Below are positions 52,783 through 62,200 of a DNA stretch of 64,000 bases, one piece after another. A program made the translations under genes and the position numbers. How positions within the stretch are numbered: position 1 is the stretch's first letter; each line of letters begins with the position of its first letter. Below the pieces are notes generated by a model. The model was not told the origin of the DNA. It was given only the letters and a program-made list of their open reading frames with translations, and made no database searches. The stretch is from Doryteuthis pealeii (taxonomy: Eukaryota; Mollusca; Cephalopoda; Myopsida; Loliginidae), in NCBI GenBank assembly GCA_023376005.1, contig CM042145.1, positions 57,491,496 to 57,555,495 of the forward strand. The letters are read 5' to 3'.

Positions 52783-53100
52783 TATTATTATGTGGGTTTT
52801 TCACACCAGAGTTAACTGGTGTTCTTTTACTGGACTCTGAGTAACTAAAAGTCTCCTCGAGTCTCCATGATTCTTCTGTGTATTATAGCCGATATTAACA
52901 ATGCTTTCATCTATATGGTTTAGATTCTTCCTCTAATTTCCATTTTCTCCAGTTTTTTTCCACATAGTTCTAAGGGCATCACATTCACCCTCATGTTCCA
53001 CAGTTGTTGTTTTTTTTTTTTGTTTTTTGTTTTTTTTTCAGTTCTCTGGCAAGGTCCAAATGTTTGTCAATCTTTTCGTTTTCTTTCATTTTTAGTCTGT
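52783..53100 (-). pseudogene. NLR-2 3' end, inverted half
   Basis: Minus strand: gaaagaaaacgaaaagattg, ttgccagagaactg, an A/C-rich insertion (53008-53039 on plus), aacatgagggtgaatgtgat, and the family 3' UTR ending ggtgtgaaaaaccc with an AAT tail at 52783-52795. It abuts a second NLR-2 3' end on the plus strand. Confidence 0.75.
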
Positions 53101-53290
53101 GGTGTGTCGTAGGAGGAGACTCCAAGAACCTGGAAAAAGAGACTACGGGAACTGGAGACCAAAGGAAAAATCGAGATCATTCGGATAATTAGAAGAGTTC
53201 TTGATAACTGAAGAGACTTGTTGTCATTCAGACTTGAATGAAAACCACCAGTTGATGTTGGTATGAAAAACTTGCAAGGAGTAAAAGTGT
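53101..53290 (+). pseudogene. NLR-2 3' end, direct half
   Basis: Plus strand: aagaacctggaaaaagagac, aaaatcgagatcattcgg, agaagagttcttgataact, ttgttgtcattcagacttg, and ttggtatgaaaaacttgc near the end. Together with 52783-53100 this forms a head-to-head inverted pair. Confidence 0.75.
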
Positions 53291-53361
53291 CAAATGTTCT
53301 TTTTTTATTTGCGTACATCGTGTGGATAGGGGAGTTACTCTCGTTTTCCTTACCTCTCTAC

Positions 53362-53465
53362 TTTCAAGGCTGCCTCACGCATTGTAATGGTTAGTCAGCT
53401 AACTATTACAATAGTTGCCCCATATTTATGCTCTTTATTTAAACTAAGCTAAGCTTAGTAAATGC
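53362..53465 (+). mobile_element. SINE-B with T4 tail
   Basis: cacgcattgtaatggttagt (box A), a decayed centre, gccccatatttatgctcttt and tail T4 (ctaagctaagcttagtaaat). Confidence 0.7.
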
Positions 53466-53730
53466 TACCTTTCTGCATTCAGTAGCAGTTTGCTTGTTGA
53501 TTGCTGACTTTTGAGTCAGAAGCAAGAAAGATAATACTGATATAGAACGGTATTAATTAATATTAAGATTTCATATTATGACCCAGTTTTTTTCTGATAT
53601 TAACGATAACACATCAATTGATATTGTAGATAAAAAACCTTTCTTAAAATACTGACAGATGTTTTGACAAAGACGCGAAAGGGTTGAATCAGAGAGGGTG
53701 AAGAAAAAAACCCAAAGAAAAATAGAAAAG

Positions 53731-53905
53731 TATGGAGAGAGAGAGAAGGGGGAAGAGAGAGAGAGTGAATGAGAATGAGTGAGTGAGTGAGAGAAAGAGA
53801 GTGGGAGAGGGAGAGAGAGAGAGAGGGGTGAGAGGGCGATAGGGTGAGGGAGAGAGAGTGAGTGAGAGAGAGAGAAAGTGGGGAGAAAGAGGGGGAGAGT
53901 GTGTT

Positions 53906-53945
<40 letters not shown>

Positions 53946-53981
53946 TGTGTGTGTGAGAGAGAGTGAGTGTGTCTGTGTGTT

Positions 53982-54016
<35 letters not shown>

Positions 54017-54018
54017 AT
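53731..54018 (+). repeat. Long imperfect (GA)n/(GT)n purine-rich tract
   Basis: Nearly 290 bp of GA-rich text with GT islands; almost no C. Open frames on the minus strand (Ser/Leu/His/Thr runs) are products of this composition. Confidence 0.9.
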
Positions 54019-54432
54019 ATTTGTCCACATCTTAACAATATTTCTTACACGTAAATCATAGAATGTTTCCTTTTGTCAACCTGACATTTACTTTAAAACT
54101 AGACGACTCGTCAGCTCGTTGGGTTCCCGTTGTAACAAACGTCTGTGATAATCATTGCTGCTTCTGTTTATGAAGGAGTGAAAGAGTATAATTAGCATTT
54201 CATGGCTATCTCCGTTACATCGAGAATTTGGATAATTAAAAAAAAAGGACATTCGGCACGTACACGGACGCTACAAAATTTTAATCAATTTTCATATTGG
54301 GAATGTTATTGCTCTAATAAAGATCTTGCTAAGAGGTGCTGTTTTTTGATAGGTTATAACTATGTATGTGTGTGTGTAAGTCAGAAATATGACGTAAAAA
54401 CCAAAATTTGTTGTAGTATATATTCAGTATAA

Positions 54433-54433
<1 letters not shown>
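54019..54433. other. Unannotated stretch
   Basis: No recognised gene or repeat. Confidence 0.4.
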
Positions 54434-54504
<71 letters not shown>

Positions 54505-54540
54505 AGGAAGAGTGAGAGAGAGGGGAGAGAGAGGAGAGAG
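54434..54540 (+). repeat. (AT)n(GA)n microsatellite
   Basis: TA run then GA run, with imperfect GA text to 54540. Confidence 0.95.
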
Positions 54541-54594
54541 ATCAAATAAATACCCACCAAATTCGGGTTTCCCGTCATATTCTTTTCATTCTGT

Positions 54595-54601
54595 CATATA
54601 T

Positions 54602-54643
<42 letters not shown>
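54595..54643 (+). repeat. (AT)n microsatellite
   Basis: AT run with one slip, ending exactly at a SINE-C fragment. Confidence 0.95.
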
Positions 54644-54646
<3 letters not shown>

Positions 54647-54775
54647 AGCTGACGTTAGGTGTGGCGCTTCATTTCAGGAAAAACAATCTCCCTGGTCTAG
54701 AGCCAGTGAAAAGAGGGTATACTCCCTCTCTGTCTGTCTGACCCGACAATAGGACACTCCACCGACTTTACTTTA
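54644..54775 (+). mobile_element. SINE-C distal part
   Basis: ggagctgacgttaggtgtgg, ctccctggtctagagcc, actccctctctgtctgt and ccaccgactttacttta. The head is missing. Confidence 0.75.
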
Positions 54776-54779
54776 TTAT

Positions 54780-54950
54780 GATTCTTATTATTATTATAGA
54801 GGATTTCACACCTGCTGTAGCCGGTGGTTCACTGGAGGCTGAGTGGCAACAAGTCTCCTCAGGTCTCCAGGACTCTTCTGGGTATTCTAGCCATTCTTAA
54901 CATTGCTGTAGTTTTGATGGTCTCGGTTCTTCCTCTGATTTCCAAAGTAG
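54780..54950 (-). pseudogene. NLR-2 3' end fragment with (AAT)n tail
   Basis: Minus strand: ggaaatcagaggaagaaccg, gaatacccagaagagtcctg, gagacctgaggagacttgtt, gtgaaccaccggctacagca, ggtgtgaaatcc and AAT units at 54783-54798. Confidence 0.8.
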
Positions 54951-54954
54951 TCTG

Positions 54955-55013
54955 CCCAAATGGACACCTAAAGAAGGCCGGAGGGTACACCAGCCGAAAC
55001 GTTGTGGGCGCAT
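54955..55013 (+). repeat. Penelope-like hammerhead-motif fragment
   Basis: aaatggacacctaaagaagg, ccggagggtacaccagccga, aacgttgtgggcg: one hammerhead-like arm with a CTAAAGA core mutation and G at the expected cleavage position, so probably inactive. It joins the NLR-2 fragment on the left. Confidence 0.6.
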
Positions 55014-55049
55014 ATTTCACAATAGATATGAGGAGAACGGCCCCCAAAA

Positions 55050-55390
55050 AAACCCAAAATGATCGAAATAGTTCTGGAAATCTGATGAGTACGGAGTCCC
55101 TCTTTAATAGCCCTTGCTTCTACCCTGACCTGGAGTGGTAATACCTGTCTATGGTCCCATCTATGAGTCAAATAGATCTTTATAAAATTATTTGTGTTAG
55201 ATTGGAATACTTGAAACCATATAATGGTGTGCAACATTCGTATTTAAGAATAGTTGATTGAAACTATAATTGTTTGCAGATGATTATTATTGGTTACTTG
55301 CAAGCCATATAATTGATAGAAAAAGAAGAAAAACTTTACTTCTGTATCAAATAACCCAACAAGGGTGGACATGACGTAAAACGAATCAAT
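55050..55390 (+). repeat. Element E with T1 tail
   Basis: gttctggaaatctgatgagt, accctgacctggagtggtaa, ggtcccatctatgagtcaaa, ggaatacttgaaaccatata, and tail T1 at about 55348-55380 (aaataacccaacaagggtgg). Confidence 0.7.
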
Positions 55391-55551
55391 CAACCGTTAA
55401 TTGACAGTTAGTGTGTGTTGCGAAAAAAAAAAAAGGCAAGTAAAAATTATCACTAGTCAAAATTAATGAATGATAATATTTCATCTAAAAATAGAAATAA
55501 GATGGATGTGAACATTTCACATAATTTATTACGTCGTTGAGGTGTCATACG

Positions 55552-55725
55552 CAGAGCCGTCTTAATGTAGTTCAGTACTCTCGGCGTATTGGGCAGTTGT
55601 CCGGGAGCCAACGATCATAGTGGCCCCATGATATTCAACGTATATTGTGACTTGCTGTAGATAGGGGCCAGGATGCACTGGCTTGCCTTTGGGGGGACTA
55701 TAATGCTGTTAAGACGACCCTAGCT
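55552..55725. mobile_element. MITE-V
   Basis: Ends cagagccgtcttaatg and gttaagacgaccctag are inverted relatives. The inside is less AT-rich (gtggccccatg, ggggccagg). Superfamily is not assigned. Confidence 0.5.
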
Positions 55726-55876
55726 AAGCGGAATTTTTCTCTCTATTTTATCTCTCGCAGTAACGAGAGTTACTTAACAGCATCCATCTCCTCTTCGACA
55801 GGTATCACTGGGTTACGTGGTACCAGCAGTGTGTGTTATGATTTGAGCTTTTATGCCTAAGTGAAAATTAAAAGAG

Positions 55877-56359
55877 AAACAATTATCTGTATTATTTATA
55901 TTTAACGGACTGTTTTACTTATCTTTATTGTTATATACACAACGTTTCGACCGATGTGCACTCCGGCCCTCATGTTGGAATCAGGAGTTTTTATGGAACT
56001 TCGAACCAACCAAAAAAAACAAAAAAAAACAAAACAAAAAAACAAATAAAAACAGAATACTTAACATAGCTTAACACTTGTACCCGTTCATGTTTAACGG
56101 GAGAACAATCTACTCCAAAGGATTAAATAAAGGGTTCGGTTCGAAGTTCTGTTAAGGCTCCCGATTCCAACATGAAGGCTACCGCATTCAACAAAGAAGG
56201 TTCCCACGTTCGACAAGAAACATTCGAAGAAAGCCGGAGGGTACATCGACCTAAACATTGTATATAAGAATAAAGATGAGGACAACGGTCCGAAAAATCT
56301 AAATAATACCAATTACCAAGCCTCGTCTAAAACATTCAGAGAAATAAACAATTATCTGT
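55877..56359. mobile_element. Penelope-like fold-back element, long copy
   Basis: A 14-bp target duplication aaacaattatctgt lies at 55877-55890 and 56346-56359. Arms carry caacgtttcgaccgatgtgc on the left and its decayed complement on the right (cggagggtacatcgacctaa). The centre holds an A-rich run and gttcccacgttcgac-type repeats. Core blocks of the hammerhead-like motif are mutated in both arms. Confidence 0.7.
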
Positions 56360-56814
56360 TACGAAGATTACGTGTTTTTTGTTGGGTCAACAAGTTTAGT
56401 TTTAACCGGATTTTTTCCCTCTGATAAAAGCCGCCATTTTAACCTCCAATCTGCCGATTGGGCCAAACTCGCAAATGAGACGCAAATTCGTACCTTTGTT
56501 TTCATAAATCAAAATGAATTGCTGGGTCATCGACTTACAGCGCAAACTGGTCATCTGACGGAAATTGACGGGAAAAATGACAGATGATAAATTATTTGAT
56601 TCTAAGAAAGTGACACCATTCACAGTTTATCGAAAGAGATCTGACGGGGGAGTTCAAGTGGTTTGTCGAGTAAACGACCTTTTGAGTGAAGGGAAAAGTG
56701 TTAAATAAAAGCCACGTCAGATATAATCAGTATGAGGGTGTTGAAAAGTATAAAGCCCGACCAAGAAAGGAACGGTAAAAAAGAAACTACACCTGCCCTT
56801 TATGTATTTTGGTC
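56360..56814. other. Unannotated stretch
   Basis: Less AT-rich than its surroundings around 56400-56570. No recognised protein or repeat. Confidence 0.4.
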
Positions 56815-56905
56815 AATTTTAAAGTTTTATTTCTTCTAGACTGGTTACCATAGCAAATTTAAAGAGCCCACTCTGCCCTACTCTGTTTACCCATAGTTGA
56901 AGTAT
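56815..56905 (-). mobile_element. SINE-A 3' fragment
   Basis: cttctagactggttaccata, agagcccactctgcccta and gtttacccatagttgaag: SINE-A body on minus. Confidence 0.6.
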
Positions 56906-56907
56906 TA

Positions 56908-57170
56908 ATAATATGCATTTACCAACCCCTCCGCACGAGCAGGATGTGACACAAAGTAATTTTCAAAGCGAAGTTTAACAGATTTGAATTCAGAATTTTC
57001 CTTCTTCTAGACTTTTAACCATACCAAGGTTAAAGAGTCCAATATGTCCTACAATTGGGAGAATAGTTGGATGCATACTTTTCCCAAGGGTATTATCGCA
57101 ATGTGAAATTCAAACAACCTCGTCCAGGATTTGAACTTGTCTCTTCGTGTCCATTTCCTACGTCGATCTA
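56908..57170 (-). mobile_element. SINE-A with T2 tail
   Basis: atttaccaacccctccgcac, gagcaggatgtgacacaaag (T2), full body, ccaggatttgaacttgtctc (box B). The head is cut at about 57170. Confidence 0.75.
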
Positions 57171-57369
57171 CTCTGCAGTTCAACACTTTCAGCACTTCGT
57201 TTATCACGTCTTTATATCTTTTAAAAAATCAATAGAAATTCAATAAAGTTTTTATTTCATTTTTTTTTAAGTTATTTTGTTTAGACTGGGAACTTTTCAA
57301 AACGCCAATGTAGAGAACACACTCACAGGGATTTGGTGGAACTAAATGAGTAGTGCGCTGGATGTGTAT

Positions 57370-57605
57370 GTATTTACGCAACCCCTCCGCCACGGGCAGC
57401 ATGTGACATAAGATAATTTTTCAAGTGGTATGAATTCAGAGTTTACCTTATAGACTGGTTACCTAACTACGGCTAAAGAAATCAGTTTATTTACCCATAG
57501 TTGAGGAGGAGAACAGATAGATTCATATAGTAGGGCGATGTGAACGTAAATAGCCTCGTCCAGGATTTGGTTTCTTGTTGTTTCATTTCTTACGACGATA
57601 ACCGT
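57370..57605 (-). mobile_element. SINE-A with T2 tail
   Basis: tatttacgcaacccctccgc, cacgggcagcatgtgacata (T2), tagactggttacctaactac, gtccaggatttgg, ttacgacgataaccg (head). Confidence 0.75.
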
Positions 57606-57732
57606 TTCACAAGTGCGTTGAATATGTATCAAGTTTCAACATACAGTCATGTCACTCTGAAATCACCAGTTCCCACCAATCACCAAAATTAATCAGAAAT
57701 TGTTATATATCCAAATAACATACTCGGGTATA

Positions 57733-57735
<3 letters not shown>

Positions 57736-57786
<51 letters not shown>
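57736..57786 (+). repeat. (GA)n microsatellite
   Basis: About 25 GA units. Confidence 0.95.
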
Positions 57787-57789
<3 letters not shown>

Positions 57790-57839
57790 TAACAGTTGAT
57801 AGTCTTACTTTACATTCTACTTAATTCATCTAGACGCCA

Positions 57840-58217
57840 TGTTCTTTGGCTTCTGTTACGAGTTGGTTCTTTTTCATTGATTCTTCTTTGTGCTGGGTTG
57901 ATCATTGTTCTTAACATTTAATTAAGACAACAAGACTTTGTTGTTTCTTGATCAAGCTTTTATTTCCAACCCTGCTCATTTGATTCCGCCGCGGGTGAGT
58001 TACGAACCCTAAGAGACATCCTCTCTGATAGGTTGCCGGCTTGCATCTGACTAACTAAACTAAACTAAAACTTATTCTCACGCCTGTATACCGAAGGTCA
58101 GTTGGAATGTCACCGTTGTCATTCATCGGCCCCAGTAACTTTCCTCGGACCCCGTCATTTTTAAGTTAACGGATCCTAATTCAAAATTCTAACTACATGC
58201 TCATAGATTATGTAACA
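57840..58217 (-). mobile_element. LTR of a retrotransposon (copy 2)
   Basis: Reads TGTTACATAATCT at its minus-strand start (58217) and ends CA beside TGGCG (57839-57835), a possible primer-binding-site start. Aligns with 24741-25135 throughout. The two LTRs lie 32.7 kb apart in opposite orientation, so they are not the two ends of one element. Confidence 0.6.
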
Positions 58218-58220
58218 CAA

Positions 58221-58585
58221 TGATCCTACCCAGTATTTAGATGGGTGACCACCTAGTAACAGCAGGTAGTGTAAGCAACCTGAGGCCCGTATGTCAGACT
58301 AAGCAAAACGTCGTATATAATGACCAGAATATTGACATGGTGTTAATCAGCGATGAATCTGTTCAGTACTGAGATGGGTGTCAGCTTAGTAACAACACGT
58401 ACCGTACAGAACCTGTGCCTTGTATAGTACACTAAGCAAAGTTTAGTAAATGATAACAAGAATAATGATGGAAGGTTAAGTAGTGATGAACATTTTCAGT
58501 ACCTAGATGGGTGACAATTTAGTAGCAGCAGGTAGTGTAAGCAATCTGGGGCCTCTGTACCAGACTAAGCAAAGCTAAGTAAATA
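58221..58585 (+). mobile_element. Three tandem 5S-derived units with T4-like tails
   Basis: Unit starts are near 58221, 58345 and 58475. Each has the 5S 3' half: cagtatttagatgggtgac, then taagcaacctg in unit 1; gttcagtactgagatgggtg in unit 2; ggttaagtagtgatgaacat and agtacctagatgggtgac in unit 3. Each ends in actaagcaaag text, in the last two followed by ctaagtaaat-like T4. Spacing is about 125-130 bp. Confidence 0.75.
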
Positions 58586-58904
58586 ACATGGATTCGAATC
58601 CAGTGTCATTGGTCTCACAATTCTCAATAGTTTCTATGTAGCTTGTGAAGAGCAAATGTTCCTCGCATTGAAGAAGAGGACAAAAGACAGAAGAGGTAAG
58701 ATTAACAGAGTTACAATGATCATATGTACATGAACTAACCTGATTTTTCTTCAAAGCCAAATGAATATTTATATTATGCTTCAGTAAGAATAGTGACAGT
58801 GTATGGAAATTCTTTTTAAAATGTGGCAGGGGATATATTGGAATTCAATGATTTCCAGTGACCTCGGACGTTGTGTTTATTCTTATCTATCCCACAATTT
58901 AGGA
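58586..58904. other. Unannotated stretch
   Basis: A tRNA box B-like phrase (ggattcgaatccagtg) lies at 58590-58605, without a box A upstream. Otherwise no recognised feature. Confidence 0.4.
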
Positions 58905-58975
58905 CAGGGCTTCTCAAACCTTTTATGTCGCACCCCTCTAACCAAGTTTAATTTCCATTCATCATTCACGAGGAA
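58905..58975 (+). repeat. hAT-like terminal fragment
   Basis: cagggcttctcaaacctttt, then accaagtttaatttccattc; repeated at 59419. Confidence 0.5.
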
Positions 58976-59063
58976 AAATCTGGTTAGTTTGTAAACATAT
59001 GAATATTCTGCTGCGGATAATGTAACCTACCCTGTTTTTTGTCCCATGTAGCTAGTTATTACA

Positions 59064-59397
59064 TATACAAAGTGTGTCAAAAAAGTATCGAGATTTTTTG
59101 TACTTTTTGACACACTTTGTATTCTGAAAACAAATAACGTTCCACTCATTAATTTTTTCAGAGTACAAGGTGTGTCTAAAAAGTACCAAGTTTAAAGCTG
59201 TATTTACCGAGATAGAAATGAAGAATGAATGGAACCTTATTTCTTTCCAAATACAAGGTGTGTCATCCAGTATCAGGATTAAAGCTGTATTTACCAAGAT
59301 AGAAATGAAGAATGGATGGAACGTTATTTTTTCAGAATACAAGGCGTGTCAAAATGTACAAAAAGTATCGATACTTTTTTGACACACCTTGTATTTT
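59064..59397. mobile_element. MITE-T cluster (palindromes at both ends, tandem units inside)
   Basis: Palindromes built on caaagtgtgtcaaaaaagta lie at about 59066-59126 and 59338-59397. Between them are two direct units (gaagctgtatttaccaag-type text with atagaaatgaagaatg). This arrangement is the fullest of the three loci. Confidence 0.75.
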
Positions 59398-59418
59398 AGA
59401 ACGACGAAGTATGTCTAG

Positions 59419-59490
59419 AACAGGGCTTCTTAAACTTTTTACTTGATGCACCCCTTGTAACTAAATTTAATTTCCATTCACAACCAAATG
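59419..59490 (+). repeat. hAT-like terminal fragment, repeat of 58905
   Basis: cagggcttcttaaacttttt, gcaccccttgtaactaaatt, taatttccattcac. The MITE-T cluster sits between the two copies. Confidence 0.5.
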
Positions 59491-59749
59491 AATTAATTAA
59501 ATAATGCCGACATTTTTCTTAGTTTCACTGGATGACATGATGAGAAGGGTTTAAAATGTCTTTGGTATAAAGATTTAATTTTTTTTTTAAATACAGAAAA
59601 TATATTATAAATGGAATATTTAATCTTATAATAACACGTGCACCAACAAATTCCTGACAATACTGAAAGTGACTTAACAAGGGAAGATCCGTGTCTCTTC
59701 GGTCAAAATGCTCTCAACATCAGTGTTTTTCTTCTGGGTGACTTGAATA

Positions 59750-59990
59750 GAACATTTCTCTGAATATTTTATATGAGGCTTGATAATTAGTATTATTTGG
59801 ATCATTCGGACTATTTTCCTCATCTTTATTATCTTTGTTATCTCTACAACGTTTTGGACGATGTGCCCTCCGACCTTCTTCGGGTATTTCTTGTTGGACT
59901 CGGGAACCTTCTCGAATTAGGGAACCTTTTTTCGAACTCTGAAACCTTCTTGACATAATCGGGAACCTTCTTATTGTAATGTTGAACAGA
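59750..59990 (-). mobile_element. Penelope-like element, single arm
   Basis: One arm only: tttctctgaatattttatat, ggcttgataattagtattat, caacgttttggacgatgtgc (a damaged hammerhead-like block), then repeated gggaacctt-type units of about 18-24 bp. A minus-strand frame reads this as KKVPEF-like repeats followed by DNKDEENSPNDPNN. No target duplication was found. Confidence 0.6.
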
Positions 59991-60184
59991 GCACCTCAAT
60001 ATTCCAGGTTCCTTTGCGATTTCACAGTGATCCATTCTTTGTAACAATTCAATAATCCTTTTTCAAATTTACTTTTTCCCATTTTGATATTTAACTCATC
60101 TACACTCAGAAGTCAAAATGAAGATACCAAAGTTTATCCAATGTGTGATTGGTCAATTTAATGATACATTTGCATTTGTATCTT

Positions 60185-60405
60185 AATCTTTGGTTGGTTG
60201 TTTTGTTTTACGACATATTAAATGACCTTTTCGGGTCATTTAATGCCGAATCAAGTCATTTTGATAAACAAAGAATTCAGGTTGCTTACCGTACCTATTA
60301 TTACTTAAGTGGTCAGCCAATTAAGTATTAAATAGGCTCATAACTGCTTAACTTCGGTGATCTAGCAGGAACCGGTGCTTTCATTGTGATTTGACCGTAA
60401 TGTAC
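60185..60405 (-). mobile_element. 5S-derived SINE with T1 tail, best copy
   Basis: Minus strand: gcaccggttcctgctagatc, accgaagttaagcagttatg, agcctatttaatacttaatt, ggctgaccacttaagt and aggtacggtaagcaacct track 5S rRNA from its internal promoter to its 3' end. A 30-bp body and the T1 hairpin (aaatgacc ttttc gggtcattt on plus, 60220-60242) follow, then a gtaaaacaaaac terminus. This is a SINE3-type element. Confidence 0.85.
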
Positions 60406-60547
60406 ATTAATGGTTGATTACCGAGAGTGTTTAAGTGACTCAGAACTCTTATATTCTCTATTTTCAGCATCACTATGAATTCACATCTGCATCTTACTCG
60501 TACAATTTCAATGTGAATGTGACAATTTGCACTACAGTCCTGAATGC

Positions 60548-60620
60548 ACGAGGCCTAACGGTTATCGCCCAAGGTAATAGACACGGTGACCCGAATTCAA
60601 TTCTTGATCGAAGAAAGGAA
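60548..60620 (+). mobile_element. SINE-A head fragment
   Basis: gaggcctaacggttatcgcc, aaggtaatagacacggtg, cgaattcaattcttgatcg. It ends where E-type text begins. Confidence 0.6.
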
Positions 60621-60624
60621 ATAA

Positions 60625-60745
60625 GAATAGTTACTACAAACCATATAATTGTGTATAAATTATTTGTATAAAAGAATAGTCACTTGAAGCTATAATTGTT
60701 TACAAATGATTGTCATGAGTTCCTTGATAGCATATAACTGCTTGA
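60625..60745 (+). repeat. Element E distal fragment
   Basis: aaaccatataattgtgtata, agaatagtcacttgaagcta, taattgtttacaaatgattg. No T1 hairpin follows. Confidence 0.55.
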
Positions 60746-60770
60746 AAAAAGGGAAATTCTTCTTACAAAT

Positions 60771-61196
60771 ACGGTAGTAGCGTGGCTTACGAGTGTCCCA
60801 ACTAACGAGGTCCGAGCTGTCACTAGGTTGATTTTTTGCTTTGTGTTGGGAGTTAAAATTTGAAGTATGAGCGAACTTCAGATACACTTATGTTAACAAA
60901 TTCACTAAAAAAATTTAAGTTTCCAAACTTATGCCAAAAAAATATTACCTATAAAAAATAAACATTAAAACATTACAGTACCTAATTCATTGCATTCTAT
61001 TTTATCATATTTTTTTTAAATTACAATATAGGGTTATTTTGCTTATTAAAAACCTAACAAAATATTAGTGAGTTTTTGGGGGGAAGGGGACTGAAACGGA
61101 TTAATGGCATTTCTGTTTATTTCAATGGGGAACATTGATTTGATGTACGAGGAAACTGAGTTACAAGCGAAACGAATTAAACTTGTAAGTCAATAT
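60771..61196. mobile_element. MITE-M, uninterrupted copy
   Basis: tacggtagtagcgtggctta ... aacttgtaagtcaatatacc. Internal blocks gattttttgctttgtgttgg, ttcactaaaaaaatttaag, attcattgcattctatttta and gagttacaagcgaaacgaat match 49982-50627 in order, without the SINE. Confidence 0.75.
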
Positions 61197-61849
61197 ACCC
61201 TAACTATAAAAGTGCCTAAACTACACAAAACAGTTAGTCTAGAATAACTTGACAAAGGAAGGTCGAATTTCCGAAATATAGAATGAAATAAAATGAAATT
61301 TAACACTTAAGCACCAACTGAGTTTTCTAATCATTTCACAGCCCATGCTTCACAAATCTCCAAAAATAAATATTATAGGTATATCTAAAATTCATATATA
61401 CAAATATAAATAATTCACACTGAGAACTAGACTCACCAGATATACTGTAAATCAAGGATATGGTTACATTTAGTTCACACGGCAATAGTTAACAATAATC
61501 AGATACGAGATTTTATTGGTTTTACCGACGAATATTGATGACGTTGCATTATAATTAAGTTTATATTAATGCTTATTATCAAAAAATCAATTAAAAAAAA
61601 CTAAGATGATAAACAATAAAAAAACATTTTGCCAGTACCAAATCAACGTTTGTAAACATTTTCTTTCTCGCCAGAAGCATTCACAAAAAATAGCCGAGTT
61701 TTAAACGAATAATGTTTCTGAAAATTGTTCGCTTTTCACTAGAAGATTTTTAAACAAAGCAAACAGCATAGCTACTTTGGTAAAACTACTCGAAAAAAAA
61801 CTAAACGCTAAGTTTCGCCCTGAAGAAGAGTAAGACACCAACTACCCCC
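61197..61849. other. Unannotated AT-rich stretch
   Basis: No recognised gene or repeat. Confidence 0.4.
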
Positions 61850-62115
61850 CCCCCATAATGTATGATACTCAACGGTATCCGGTAGTGAGGCTCCAGTTCT
61901 AAAGCGTTGGGAAATGTGAAGTCACTCTTTCATTGCCATTACTCCCCAGTCCATTCTGACCCGGAATTATAGTACCTATTAGGATCCCATGTATGTGTCA
62001 AATAAGTTCGTTTGAAAATTATTAGTATTAGATACGAATACTGAAAACCATATACTTGTGTGAAAAGTATTTGTGTTTAGAATAGTTACTTGAAGCTATA
62101 TATGTTTACAAGCGA
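61850..62115 (+). repeat. Element E, truncated at 3' end
   Basis: ggtagtgaggctccagttct, ctccccagtccattctgacc, ggatcccatgtatgtgtcaa and agttacttgaagctatat. The T1 tail is replaced by a CA microsatellite. Confidence 0.65.
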
Positions 62116-62128
62116 TTATTTGAAACCA

Positions 62129-62200
62129 CCACACACACACACACACACACACACACAATATATATATATATAATATATATATATGTGTGTGTGTGTGTGT
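62129..62200 (+). repeat. (CA)n(TA)n(TG)n microsatellite
   Basis: CA run, TA run with one slip, then a TG run; the CA and TG blocks are complementary and can form a hairpin. Confidence 0.95.

Noticed and set aside
53571..54038. Three long minus-strand open frames rich in Ser, Leu, His and Thr
   Set aside because: They are translations of the GA/GT tract at 53731-54018, where stop codons are rare by composition.
58221..58585. A functional 5S rRNA cluster
   Set aside because: Only the 3' half of 5S is recognisable, with many substitutions in the internal promoter, and the units carry SINE-type tails.
58590..58605. Box B-like tRNA promoter phrase
   Set aside because: There is no matching box A at the right distance and no SINE body follows.
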